Positions 51,736 to 60,525 of a DNA stretch of 64,000 nucleotides are shown here, one piece after another. The notes under the pieces are model-generated. The model was not told the DNA's origin and made no database searches. It saw only the letters and a program-made list of their open reading frames with translations. How positions within the stretch are numbered: the first letter of the stretch is position 1; each line of letters starts with the position of its first letter. The DNA comes from Ochrobactrum teleogrylli (lineage in GTDB: Bacteria; Pseudomonadota; Alphaproteobacteria; Rhizobiales; Rhizobiaceae). A program made the translations under genes and the position numbers. The DNA is taken from positions 1 through 64,000 of the forward strand of contig NZ_VEWL01000004.1 of NCBI RefSeq assembly GCF_006376685.1, in the 5' to 3' direction.

Positions 51736-52797
51736 ATGGCTTTTCTCAATATCAAGAACCTGAAAAAGAGCTTCGGCGCCAATACCGTCGTCCACGATTT
51801 CAACCTCGCCGTGGAAAAGGGCGAATTCGTCTCCTTCCTCGGACCGTCGGGCTGCGGCAAGACCACCGTTCTGCGCATGATCGCCGGTTTCGAAGACCCG
51901 GATAGCGGCTCCATCGAGATCAACGGCACCGACGTGGTGGACCTTAAGCCCAACCAGCGAAATATCGGCATGGTGTTTCAGGCCTATGCGCTGTTTCCCA
52001 ACATGACGGTGGCGCAGAATGTCTCGTTCGGCCTGCGCGTCGCGGGCAAGCCGAAGGCGGAAATCGACGCCACGGTGAAGGAAATGCTCGGCCTCATCCG
52101 CCTCGACCATCTGGCGGACCGCTATCCCTACCAGATGTCCGGCGGCCAGCAGCAGCGTGTTGCATTGGCCCGCGCGCTCGCCACCAAGCCGCAGGTGCTG
52201 CTGCTTGATGAACCGCTCTCGGCGCTTGATGCCAAGATCCGCATCAGCCTGCGCGAGGAAATCCGCACCATCCAGCAAAAGCTCGGCATCACCACGGTTT
52301 TCGTGACGCATGATCAGGAAGAAGCGCTGTCGATTTCCGACCGCATCGTGGTCATGCATGAAGGCCGCGCCGACCAGATCGGATCGCCTTTCGACATTTA
52401 CAACCGCCCGGCCTCGCGCTTCGTCGCCTCCTTCGTGGGCACGCTCAACATGCTGGAAGCTTCGGTCAGCGAACCGGACAAGAACGGCATCGACCTTGAC
52501 GGGCGCATGATCACCGTGCGCGACACGCTCGGCCATCATCCGAAGGGCAAGCCGGTGACGCTGGCGCTGCGCCCGGAAGCTGTCAGCCTCGAAGCGCGCA
52601 AGAGCCACGACACGTCGCTGGATGCGACCATCGAGGATGTGCATTTCCTCGGTTCCGTCATCCGCACACGCGTGGCGCTCGGCAAGAACCGCCTGTCCTT
52701 CGATACGTTCAACGACCCGACACAACCACCGCCGCAGCGCGGGGATAAGGTGACGGTGCATTTCGCCTCGCACGATCTTCTGGTCCTGGCGGACTGA
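51736..52797 (+). CDS. ABC transporter ATP-binding protein of importer 1
   Basis: A 353-residue ATPase: Walker A GPSGCGKT (residues about 36-43), Q-loop MVFQAYALFPNMTV, signature MSGGQQQR, Walker B LLLDEPLSALD and H-loop VTHDQEEA. A C-terminal TOBE/regulatory domain (about 240-350) is of the kind found in PotA/FbpC/UgpC. It begins 5 bases after the second permease and is followed by a terminator at 52805-52827. Confidence 0.94.
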   Translation: MAFLNIKNLKKSFGANTVVHDFNLAVEKGEFVSFLGPSGCGKTTVLRMIAGFEDPDSGSIEINGTDVVDLKPNQRNIGMVFQAYALFPNMTVAQNVSFGLRVAGKPKAEIDATVKEMLGLIRLDHLADRYPYQMSGGQQQRVALARALATKPQVLLLDEPLSALDAKIRISLREEIRTIQQKLGITTVFVTHDQEEALSISDRIVVMHEGRADQIGSPFDIYNRPASRFVASFVGTLNMLEASVSEPDKNGIDLDGRMITVRDTLGHHPKGKPVTLALRPEAVSLEARKSHDTSLDATIEDVHFLGSVIRTRVALGKNRLSFDTFNDPTQPPPQRGDKVTVHFASHDLLVLAD

Positions 52798-52804
52798 ACC
52801 ACAA

Positions 52805-52827
52805 AACCCCGCGCAAGCGGGGTTTTT
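52805..52827 (+). terminator. Rho-independent terminator after importer 1
   Basis: An 8-bp stem AACCCCGC-GCAA-GCGGGGTT followed by TTT. It separates the two importer operons. Confidence 0.85.
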
Positions 52828-52851
52828 GCATTCTGACGGTGCAATCACAGC

Positions 52852-52869
52852 CTGTCATACACGCGTCAT
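52852..52869 (+). promoter_or_regulatory. Pho box upstream of the second ABC importer
   Basis: CTGTCAT-ACAC-GCGTCAT has the same 7-4-7 geometry as the site at 48636-48653 and lies 43 bases upstream of the ATG at 52913. Confidence 0.65.
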
Positions 52870-52912
52870 GCAATCCGAATAGAAGCGGCGAAACCGTTTT
52901 GATTGCAGGCAA

Positions 52913-53992
52913 ATGTTACATAGCCGTCCAGTTTCCGCAGATATTGCCGTTGAGACGGCAGGTCTCAGCCTTGCCTATGGCCCGGCGACCATTCTGAACG
53001 ACATCAGCCTGACGCTTCCCAAGGGACAGACGCTTGCCCTGCTCGGGCCATCCGGTTGCGGAAAGACGACACTCCTGCGCCTCATCGCGGGCCTGCTCGC
53101 ACCGACCAAAGGTTCCGTCACAATCAATGGCGTCACGGTTGCAGATGCGGCCAGCCGCAGTTTCGTGCCCCCGGAAAAGCGCCATCTCGGCATGGTGTTT
53201 CAGGATTATGCGCTCTGGCCGCATATGACGGTTTTCGGCAATGTGTCTTTTCCACTCGAAATGCGCGGAATCAACCGCGCCGACCGTGAAAAGCGCGTCA
53301 CCGCCGCGCTGGATCGCGTCGGGTTGACCGGCTTCGGCAATCGCTCCATCAGCGATATGTCCGGCGGGCAACAGCAACGCGTGGCGATTGCCCGCGCCAT
53401 CGTCGCCGAGCCGGGACTGGTTCTGTTCGATGAACCTTTGTCCAATCTTGACCGCGAATTGCGCGAAAACATGGTCACGGAAATCGGCCAGCTCGTTTCC
53501 AATCTCGGCCTGACCGCCATCTATGTTACCCACGACCAGAGCGAGGCTTTCTCGCTGGCCGATCAGGTTGCCGTCATGCGCGGCGGCGTGATCGAGCAGC
53601 TTAACGCACCCGAACTGCTGGTGGCCCAGCCGAAATCGCCGGAAGTCGCCGATTTTCTGCGTCTGGGCTGCGTCGTGCCGGTCGAACGGTATAACGACGC
53701 CTACCGCATCACCCAAACCGATATCCGCATCGCCCATACTGAAACCCCGGATGGGGTAACGCATGTGCTTTTGCCGTCGCGTTCCGTGCGCAGCGTACCA
53801 CTCAATGACACGGCGATCCCGGCCACGGTTTTGCGCAGCCAGTTTCGCGGTGACGGCCATCTGACGACGGTCAGGATCGGCGACCAGAATGCCGGGCATG
53901 AACTGACTTATCTCGATGCCATCCGCCTGTCGCCGGGTGTTCCTGTCGGCATCGCCATCGATCCGGGCCAGCTGCGCTGGTTCTCAAAATAA
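52913..53992 (+). CDS. ABC transporter ATP-binding protein of importer 2 (FbpC/PhnT-like)
   Basis: A 359-residue ATPase with Walker A GPSGCGKTT, Q-loop MVFQDYALWPHMTV, signature MSGGQQQR, Walker B LVLFDEPLSNLD and H-loop VTHDQSEA. A C-terminal TOBE-like region follows (residues about 245-355). It is first in an ATPase-binding protein-permease operon, an order seen in FbpC/AfuC-type iron and PhnT-type 2-aminoethylphosphonate systems. The Pho box upstream favours a phosphonate or similar substrate, but iron remains possible. Confidence 0.92.
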   Translation: MLHSRPVSADIAVETAGLSLAYGPATILNDISLTLPKGQTLALLGPSGCGKTTLLRLIAGLLAPTKGSVTINGVTVADAASRSFVPPEKRHLGMVFQDYALWPHMTVFGNVSFPLEMRGINRADREKRVTAALDRVGLTGFGNRSISDMSGGQQQRVAIARAIVAEPGLVLFDEPLSNLDRELRENMVTEIGQLVSNLGLTAIYVTHDQSEAFSLADQVAVMRGGVIEQLNAPELLVAQPKSPEVADFLRLGCVVPVERYNDAYRITQTDIRIAHTETPDGVTHVLLPSRSVRSVPLNDTAIPATVLRSQFRGDGHLTTVRIGDQNAGHELTYLDAIRLSPGVPVGIAIDPGQLRWFSK

Positions 53993-54024
53993 GACCATCA
54001 CAGGCAATATCTCAGGAGGCACAC

Positions 54025-54987
54025 ATGACGAAATCTATTCTCGGCGCAGGCGTTGCGCTCATCACCGCATTGCTCGGCAGCACGGCGGCTTATGCCGATA
54101 TCACCGTCTATTCCGCCGGTCCCGGCAGCCTGATCGAAAAGCTGGCCACGGGCTTTACCGCCAAGACCGGCGCGAAGGTCAATGTGTTTCAGGCGACGAC
54201 CGGCAAGATTATGGCCCGCATTGAGGCCGAAGCCGCCAATCCGGTGGTGGACGTGCTGATTTCGGCATCCTGGGACACGGCGACCGACTTCACCAAGCGT
54301 GACTGGCTGGTTGCCTATACCAGCCCCAATGCCGAAAAAGTGCCGGATTTCCTGAAGAACGAAACCGCCGTCGCACAGGGCGTTTCGGCGCTTGGCATCG
54401 CGTGGAACCCGGCCAGCAAGACCCCGAAGCCGACCGAATGGGCCGATCTCGCCAAGCCTGAATACAAGGATCTGGTGAACCTGCCCGATCCGGCCCAGTC
54501 GGGCGCAAGCTTCGAACTGGTCGCCGCCCTTCAGTCGCAGCAGGGCTGGGATCTGTTCAAGAACCTGCGCGCCAATGGCGCGACCGTCGCCGGTGCCAAT
54601 GCCGAAGCGTTGAACCCGGTGCTTCAGGGTGCTAAGGCCGCCGTTTTCGGCGCGGTCGATTACATCTCGCTTGCGGGCAAGGCCAAGGGCGAATCCATCG
54701 ACGTGATCTTCCCGACTTCCGGCACAGTTGTCGCACCGCGTCCGGCAATGATCCTGAAATGGTCGAAGAACCAGGACGAGGCCAAGCAGTTCATTGATTA
54801 CATGCTGTCCGACGAAGGCCAGAAACTGGTTGCCGCAACCTATCTGATGCCATCGCGCACCGATATTCCGGCCAATCGTCCGCTGATCAACGACCTGAAG
54901 GTCCTGACCATCGACGCCAAGGAAGTCTATGGCAAGCGCAATGAAACGCTGAAGGAATTCGGCGCGATCTTCGCAGCCAGCAATTAA
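54025..54987 (+). CDS. ABC transporter substrate-binding protein of importer 2 (FbpA/phosphonate-like)
   Basis: A 320-residue exported binding protein: signal peptide (ending AYAD) and a family 1 fold starting ITVYSAGPGSLIEKLATGFTAKTGAKVNVF, as in AfuA/FbpA and the 2-aminoethylphosphonate-binding PhnS2/AepX group. The tandem-Tyr iron ligand motif (YY) of classical FbpA is not seen, which argues against a simple ferric-ion protein. It starts 32 bases after the ATPase with a good AGGAGG ribosome site. Confidence 0.88.
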   Translation: MTKSILGAGVALITALLGSTAAYADITVYSAGPGSLIEKLATGFTAKTGAKVNVFQATTGKIMARIEAEAANPVVDVLISASWDTATDFTKRDWLVAYTSPNAEKVPDFLKNETAVAQGVSALGIAWNPASKTPKPTEWADLAKPEYKDLVNLPDPAQSGASFELVAALQSQQGWDLFKNLRANGATVAGANAEALNPVLQGAKAAVFGAVDYISLAGKAKGESIDVIFPTSGTVVAPRPAMILKWSKNQDEAKQFIDYMLSDEGQKLVAATYLMPSRTDIPANRPLINDLKVLTIDAKEVYGKRNETLKEFGAIFAASN

Positions 54988-54998
54988 GAAGCATCGTC

Positions 54999-56669
54999 AT
55001 GAAGACAAATAGCAGCGCTGGCGCCAACCCGCTCGGACTTGTCGCCACCGCCGGACTGACGCTGGTTGTGGCCGTGCCTTTTGTCTTCATCGTGCTTCAG
55101 GCTGTCTTTCCAAAACTGGGACAGGGCTCGCTGGCCGAGCCCTTCCTGCATCTTCCCGCATTATTCGCCGATCCGAAGCTTTTGCGCATGAGCGCCAATA
55201 CCGTGTTGCTCGGCCTTAGCGTGGTCGTGCTGTCGGCGCTGATCGCGGTGCCGCTTGCGGTGTTTCGCGCGCTTTACAAAGTGCCCTTTGCTGTTGTCTG
55301 GGACGTGCTGATGCTCGTTCCATTCATGATCCCACCCTATATCGCAACGCTTGGCTGGATCATGACCTTGCAGCCGCGCGGCTATCTCGAACAGCTTGCC
55401 GGATTCCATCTGGCACCGTTCCTATTTTCGCTCGCGGGCATGAGTTTCGTTATGGCGCTCAACACTTTTCCGCTGGTTTATTTCGCGGTATCGCGCACCA
55501 TCGAAGCGGTTGGTGCGCGATACTCCGACGTGGGGCGCGTCTTCGGCGCTTCGCCATGGCGGTCCTTCTTCCGCATCACCCTGCCGCTTGCCACCCCCGG
55601 ACTGGCGGCAAGCCTGCTGCTCGTCTTCGCCGCGGCCATCGAGGAATATGGCACACCCGCAGCGCTCGGACGCCGCTCGGGCTTTGAAGTGCTGGTGACG
55701 GAGATCGACCTGCGTATATCCGACTGGCCGATTGATCTGGCCGGAGCTTCGGTCTTTTCACTGACGCTGGTCTGCCTGTCACTAGCGGCTTTCCTCATCC
55801 AGCGCTGGATTTTGACCCGCCGCTCCTATGTGACCACGGGTGGCAAGCCGCAATCGAAGGACAAGCGCCCGCTGGGCGCCATGACCGCGCCGGTGGTGGC
55901 GCTGTTTGCGCTGGTCGCTTTTGCGGCCACCGGCATTCCATTGCTGGCGATCCTCGCCACGGCTTTGTCCAAAACCGTCTCCGGCGGAATGACGCCCGCC
56001 AATCTCGGCTTCGACAATTTCGCAGCCATCGCCGAAAACAGTGCTGGCGGCATGCGCGCACTGTTCAACAGCCTGTCGCTCGGCCTCGGCAGCGCGCTGT
56101 TGACCGGGTTCCTTGGTGCCGTCGCCGCCTATGCGGTGGTGAAAATGCGGTTTCGCGGGCGCTTCTGGCTTGATGTGCTGACCGTCCTGCCCAACGCCCT
56201 GCCCGGCGTCGTGGTGGCGGTTGGTCTCATTCTGGCATGGAACCAGCCATCGCTGCCGGTCTCGCCCTACAACACGCCGCTCATATTGCTACTCGCTTAT
56301 TGTTGCATCCTGCTGCCGCAGCCGATCCGCTATGCCACCGCCGCCTTTCACCAGATCGGCGATAATCTGGAAGCCGCCGCCCGCGTTTGCGGTGCCAACA
56401 GTTTTATGGCTTTCCGCCGCATCATGCTGCCGCTGATCGCACCAAGCCTGATTACCGCCATGCTGCTGGTGTTTGCGGTCGCAACGCGTGAACTGGTCGC
56501 CTCGGTTCTGGTCGCGCCTGTCGGCATGCAGACCATATCGATCTTCATCTGGCGTCAGTTCGAACAGGGTTCGGTCGGCCTTGGCATGGCGATGGCCTTC
56601 ATCGCCATCGTGATTACGACATTCGTGCCGTTGTTGCTGCTGGGTGTGCTTAAGCGCTTCGAGCGATAG
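54999..56669 (+). CDS. Fused ABC permease of importer 2 (FbpB/PhnU-like)
   Basis: A 556-residue permease with twelve hydrophobic segments and two EAA loops (ARYSDVGRVFGASPWRSFFRITLPLATPGL near residue 175, and LEAAARVCGANSFMAFRRIMLPLIAPSL near residue 465). Both halves of the channel are thus on one chain. This architecture is shared by FbpB iron permeases and the long PhnU-type 2-aminoethylphosphonate permeases. Its last 20 bases overlap the convergent CDP-alcohol phosphatidyltransferase gene. Confidence 0.93.
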   Translation: MKTNSSAGANPLGLVATAGLTLVVAVPFVFIVLQAVFPKLGQGSLAEPFLHLPALFADPKLLRMSANTVLLGLSVVVLSALIAVPLAVFRALYKVPFAVVWDVLMLVPFMIPPYIATLGWIMTLQPRGYLEQLAGFHLAPFLFSLAGMSFVMALNTFPLVYFAVSRTIEAVGARYSDVGRVFGASPWRSFFRITLPLATPGLAASLLLVFAAAIEEYGTPAALGRRSGFEVLVTEIDLRISDWPIDLAGASVFSLTLVCLSLAAFLIQRWILTRRSYVTTGGKPQSKDKRPLGAMTAPVVALFALVAFAATGIPLLAILATALSKTVSGGMTPANLGFDNFAAIAENSAGGMRALFNSLSLGLGSALLTGFLGAVAAYAVVKMRFRGRFWLDVLTVLPNALPGVVVAVGLILAWNQPSLPVSPYNTPLILLLAYCCILLPQPIRYATAAFHQIGDNLEAAARVCGANSFMAFRRIMLPLIAPSLITAMLLVFAVATRELVASVLVAPVGMQTISIFIWRQFEQGSVGLGMAMAFIAIVITTFVPLLLLGVLKRFER

Positions 56670-57267
56670 CAGCAACGTCGCCAAGTCCGCCGCGCACGCG
56701 CTTGATCACTGTCACGGCCAGCAGCAGGCACAGCAGCGGTTGAACCCAGAACGCCCAGCCCGGCAATCCGCCGTCAACGGCGATCCACGCGCCAAGAACC
56801 CCGAAGACCACCGCGCGGTCGCTCTTGCCCATCGGGCCGTCATAACGGCGGCTTGCGCCCAACGATGCGCCGGTAACGCCGACGAACTCCGTCAGAACCG
56901 CAAGCAGGACGATGGCGAACATCCATGCGCCGGAAAAGGGTGCGACAATGGCGAATGGCGCATAAAGCGCGGCATCGGAAACGACGTCGCCAACCTCGTT
57001 CAGATAAGCGCCGAGTGTACTCTTCTGGTTGTGCTCCCGCGCCAGCATGCCGTCCACCGCATTGAGCGCCATGCGCAGGAAAAGCCAGACCGGCACCAGC
57101 GCGAACCAAAGCGCACCGCCGCTGCAGAAAAGCAGCGCACCAAGTATGACCGACCCGAGTGCTGCGCCTATTGTGACCTGATTGGCCGTTATGCCCGCAC
57201 GGGCAAGTCGCACCACCAAAGGCCGCAGTAAATTCTGGAATTGTGACTTTAGCTGATAGACGGACAT
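56650..57267 (-). CDS. CDP-alcohol phosphatidyltransferase (YnbA-like)
   Basis: A 205-residue integral membrane enzyme of the CDP-alcohol phosphatidyltransferase family, which transfers a phosphatidyl group from CDP-diacylglycerol to an alcohol. The signature maps to N69-AVD72-G73-ML-A76-R77-(8 residues)-G86-AYL-N90-EVG-D94. The first and third of the four canonical Asp are Asn here. It is divergent from the hydrolase/methyltransferase operon across 148 bases, and the gene set matches E. coli ynbABCD. The acceptor alcohol is unknown. Confidence 0.88.
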   Translation of the reverse strand: MSVYQLKSQFQNLLRPLVVRLARAGITANQVTIGAALGSVILGALLFCSGGALWFALVPVWLFLRMALNAVDGMLAREHNQKSTLGAYLNEVGDVVSDAALYAPFAIVAPFSGAWMFAIVLLAVLTEFVGVTGASLGASRRYDGPMGKSDRAVVFGVLGAWIAVDGGLPGWAFWVQPLLCLLLAVTVIKRVRGGLGDVAAIARSA

Positions 57268-57415
57268 CGAGAATCTCTTGGGAAATGAACAATATCGGAC
57301 AAACAGCTATTTGCGGTTCGCATTTGCTCGTTTATTCAAACATTCTACTGCACTCAATACTAATTGGGGTTAATTGATTGCGGGCAGCTTGAATTAAGCA
57401 ATTGGGAGGGACCGG
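57268..57415. promoter_or_regulatory. Divergent promoter region of the lipid cluster
   Basis: These 148 AT-rich bases separate the phosphatidyltransferase (minus) from the hydrolase/methyltransferase operon (plus). GGGAGGG lies directly before ATG 57416 as ribosome site. No Pho box like those at 48636 and 52852 is visible here. Confidence 0.45.
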
Positions 57416-59215
57416 ATGAGCCAGCATGCAGAAATGCCGACACACAAGACGGCGCATCGCGAAGCGACGGAAGCCCGGTTTACAACCCATGACGGTACAT
57501 CGCTGTTCTACCGTGTCTGGCCCGCTGCCTCCGCCAAGCCAAAGGGTGTGATCGTCCTATTGCATCGCGGCCACGAACATAGCGGGCGCGTTGCGCATCT
57601 GGTCGATGAACTGGGCCTCGATGATTTCGCCTTCTATGCATGGGATGCACGCGGCCACGGAAAGTCCCCCGGCGAGCGCGGTTTCTCGCCGTCCTTCGGC
57701 GCATCGATCCGCGATCTCGACAGCTTTGTCGCGCATATACGTGAAGAAACCGGCGTGGCCATTGAAGACGTCGCCATCATCGCGCAGAGCGTGGGCGCAG
57801 TGCTTGCCGCAGCATGGGTGCACGACTATGCGCCGAATATCCGGGCGCTGGTGCTGGCGTCGCCCGCCTTCGACATCAAGCTCTATGTGCCTTTCGCCAA
57901 GGAAGGCATTGCACTGTGGCAGAAGCTGAAGGGCACGTTCTACGTCAATTCCTACGTCAAGCCGCAGTTTTTGACCCATGATCCCGAACGGATCGAATCC
58001 TATCGCACCGACCCGCTGATCACCCGCCCCATCGCCTCGCATATTCTGCTGCAACTTTATGAAGCGGCAAAGCGCGTGGTGGATGATGCACGCGCCATCA
58101 CCGTGCCGACACAGCTTCTGATTTCCGGCAGCGATTTTGTGGTGCGCCCCACGCCCCAGCATCGCTTTTTCGAAAATCTCGGCAGCCGCATCAAGGAACG
58201 GCACGTGCTGAAGGGTTTCTATCACGATACGCTGGGCGAGAAGGATCGCAAGCAGGCTATCGACAAGATCAAGACCTTCATCGACCAGCGCTTTGCCGAA
58301 GCGCCGCAGCGCGCCGACCTGACCGAAGCACATATTGCGGGCTATACACGCGACGAAGCCGACAGGCTTTCCAGTCCGTTGCCGCAGTTGTCGCCGCGCG
58401 GGCTTTACTGGGCCTCGACCCGCTCGTCCATCGCCTTTGGCGCGCTTTTTTCCGAAGGGCTGAAAGTGGGGCGGCGCACCGGTTTCGATTCCGGCTCGAC
58501 ACTCGATTATGTCTATGAAAACGAAACGCGCGGGTTTGGCCCTGGCGGCAAGCTGATCGACCGGCAGTTTCTCGACGCCATTGGCTGGCGTGGCATCCGT
58601 CAGCGCAAGGTGCATCTGGAAGAGCTGATCGGCAAGGCGCTGGCCCGCCTGAAAAGCGAAGGCCGCCCCACCAATATCCTCGATATTGCCTGCGGCCATG
58701 GCCGCTATGTGATCGATGCGGTGGCGCGCGCGGGCATCATGCCCGACAGCATATATTTGCGCGATTATTCGCCGATCAATGTGGTTGCCGGGCGCAAGCT
58801 GATCGCCGATCGCGGGCTGGAAGCCATTGCCCGCATGGAAGAAGGCGACGCCTTCGATGCGGATAGCCTCGCCGCCATCGAACCACGGCCAAATCTGGCA
58901 ATCGTATCCGGCCTCTATGAGCTTTTTACCGACAATGCGCTGATCGAGCGCTCGCTGTCGGGGCTGGCGCGGGCGCAAAAGCCTGGCTCGCTCCTGATTT
59001 ATACCAACCAGCCATGGCATCCGCAGCTTGAAATGATCGCCCGCGCGCTGACCTCGCATCGCGGCGGCGAAGCCTGGGTCATGCGCCGCCGCACGCAAGC
59101 GGAAATGGATCAGTTGGTGGAAAAGGCCGGTTATCGCAAGCTGGAACAGCGCGTTGACCAATGGGGCATTTTCACCGTTTCCATCGCCGAGCGCATCGGA
59201 GAGCCGGAAGCGTGA
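57416..59215 (+). CDS. Bifunctional alpha/beta hydrolase - SAM-dependent methyltransferase (YnbC-like)
   Basis: A 599-residue two-domain protein. Residues about 20-300 are a monoacylglycerol-lipase-like alpha/beta hydrolase: oxyanion region LLHRGHEHSGR, ARGHGKSPGERG, nucleophile elbow AQS125VGA and catalytic-His region GFYHDTLGE. Residues about 400-595 are a class I methyltransferase with motif I DIACGHGRY. The same fusion is found in E. coli YnbC, whose function is not established. Placed with phosphatidyltransferase, phosphatase, acyltransferase and CDP-diglyceride synthase genes, it probably acts on a lipid or its head group. Its stop overlaps the next start (GTGA). Confidence 0.88.
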   Translation: MSQHAEMPTHKTAHREATEARFTTHDGTSLFYRVWPAASAKPKGVIVLLHRGHEHSGRVAHLVDELGLDDFAFYAWDARGHGKSPGERGFSPSFGASIRDLDSFVAHIREETGVAIEDVAIIAQSVGAVLAAAWVHDYAPNIRALVLASPAFDIKLYVPFAKEGIALWQKLKGTFYVNSYVKPQFLTHDPERIESYRTDPLITRPIASHILLQLYEAAKRVVDDARAITVPTQLLISGSDFVVRPTPQHRFFENLGSRIKERHVLKGFYHDTLGEKDRKQAIDKIKTFIDQRFAEAPQRADLTEAHIAGYTRDEADRLSSPLPQLSPRGLYWASTRSSIAFGALFSEGLKVGRRTGFDSGSTLDYVYENETRGFGPGGKLIDRQFLDAIGWRGIRQRKVHLEELIGKALARLKSEGRPTNILDIACGHGRYVIDAVARAGIMPDSIYLRDYSPINVVAGRKLIADRGLEAIARMEEGDAFDADSLAAIEPRPNLAIVSGLYELFTDNALIERSLSGLARAQKPGSLLIYTNQPWHPQLEMIARALTSHRGGEAWVMRRRTQAEMDQLVEKAGYRKLEQRVDQWGIFTVSIAERIGEPEA

Positions 59216-60525
59216 CAGCAGCATTGGGCGGGATCGACGGTTCACCACGGCGGCCGGTCACCCGGCGCGCCATTCTATGGCTGTTGTTTCTCGGTCCCTT
59301 TTTCTACCTGACCTATGGCACCGCCAATTGGCTCGCTTCGCTGCGCGTCGAAGTTCCCAATCTGGCGTTTGGCTGGGAAAGCCGCGTCCCGTTCATCGCG
59401 TGGAGCATCGTGCCCTACTGGTCGGTAAACCTGTTCTATGCCATTGCGCTTTTCGTCAATGAAAGCCCCGAACAGGTGGACCGTCTGGCAAAGCGCTATC
59501 TGACGGCGCAGATCATCGCCGTTATCTGCTTCGTCGCCTTTCCGCTGACCGCAACTTTTGTGAAGCCCGAGACCTCCGGCCTGCCGGGCTTCATGTTCGA
59601 TGTGCTGGGCGGTTTCGACAAGCCGTTCAATCAGGCGCCTTCGCTGCATATCGCGCTGTTGATCGTCATCTGGGACCAGATGCGCCGCATCATGCGCGGC
59701 GGCACCCGCATCGTCTGGCATATCTGGTGCCTGCTGATCGGACTGTCCGTGCTAACAACCTATCAGCACCATGCAGTCGATATTCCGGCAGGGGCACTGC
59801 TTGGCTTTTTCGTGCTCTGGCTGTTTCCGCGTACCGGCCCATCGCCACTTGCCGGGTTTCGTCTGACGGATAATGCAAAAGCATGGCGTCTCGGCAGTTA
59901 TTATCTGGCGGGTGCGCTATTGTTGCTGGCACTTGGCATTCATGGCCTGACGCTGACCGGCTATGCGATTTTCTGGTTCTGGCCAGCCCTTGCTCTCGCC
60001 ATCGTGGCGGCGGGCTATTTCGGGGCCGGTCCCGACGTTTTCCAGAAACGGACAGACGGCACAGTCAGCCTTGCAAGCCGGTGGCTGCTCGCACCCTACC
60101 GGCTGTTTGCGCGCCTCAATATCCTTTTCTGGACACGGAAATTACCGCCTTACATTGCTCTGACCGACACTGTGTTTCTCGGTCGCTTCCCGTCGAAAAG
60201 CGAAGCCCGCACCTTCTCAACCGTCATCGACTTGACTGCCGAACTGGTCGCGCCGCGCGGTGCGGAAGACTGGAAAAGCTTCTGCTGCATGGACCTGCTG
60301 CCGCCATCGCCGGAGAAGGTTCGGCTCGCCGCCGATACGGTGGAAGCGGCCTGCCATGCAGGCCCGGTCCTGATCTGCTGTGCGCTTGGCTTCCAGCGAA
60401 GCGCAACCGTCGCTATCGACTGGCTGGTGCAAGCTGGACAGGCGACCAGCGCCCGCGAAGCCGAAAACCTCATCCGCGCCAAAGGCTGGCCGCTCCGGCT
60501 GCACGCCCATGAGGTGCCCGAATGA
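59212..60525 (+). CDS. PAP2 / dual-specificity phosphatase fusion membrane protein (YnbD-like)
   Basis: A 437-residue protein. The N-terminal half is an integral membrane PAP2-like domain (PSLH at 143-146, H186-x3-D190 as second and third motifs). The C-terminal part (about 310-437) is a tyrosine/dual-specificity phosphatase-like domain with C390-ALGFQ-R396, where the residue before the catalytic Cys is Cys instead of the usual His. The start is GTG 59212 with GGAAG upstream, overlapping the previous stop; the ATG at 59161 lies inside the previous gene. It likely dephosphorylates a phosphatidyl-alcohol phosphate or phosphatidate, as in phosphatidylglycerophosphate synthesis. Confidence 0.88.
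   Translation: MTAALGGIDGSPRRPVTRRAILWLLFLGPFFYLTYGTANWLASLRVEVPNLAFGWESRVPFIAWSIVPYWSVNLFYAIALFVNESPEQVDRLAKRYLTAQIIAVICFVAFPLTATFVKPETSGLPGFMFDVLGGFDKPFNQAPSLHIALLIVIWDQMRRIMRGGTRIVWHIWCLLIGLSVLTTYQHHAVDIPAGALLGFFVLWLFPRTGPSPLAGFRLTDNAKAWRLGSYYLAGALLLLALGIHGLTLTGYAIFWFWPALALAIVAAGYFGAGPDVFQKRTDGTVSLASRWLLAPYRLFARLNILFWTRKLPPYIALTDTVFLGRFPSKSEARTFSTVIDLTAELVAPRGAEDWKSFCCMDLLPPSPEKVRLAADTVEAACHAGPVLICCALGFQRSATVAIDWLVQAGQATSAREAENLIRAKGWPLRLHAHEVPE

Noticed and set aside
57557..59248. A 563-codon open frame antisense to the hydrolase/methyltransferase gene
   Set aside because: It is a shadow of a gene with clear hydrolase and methyltransferase motifs; no domain or ribosome site supports it.
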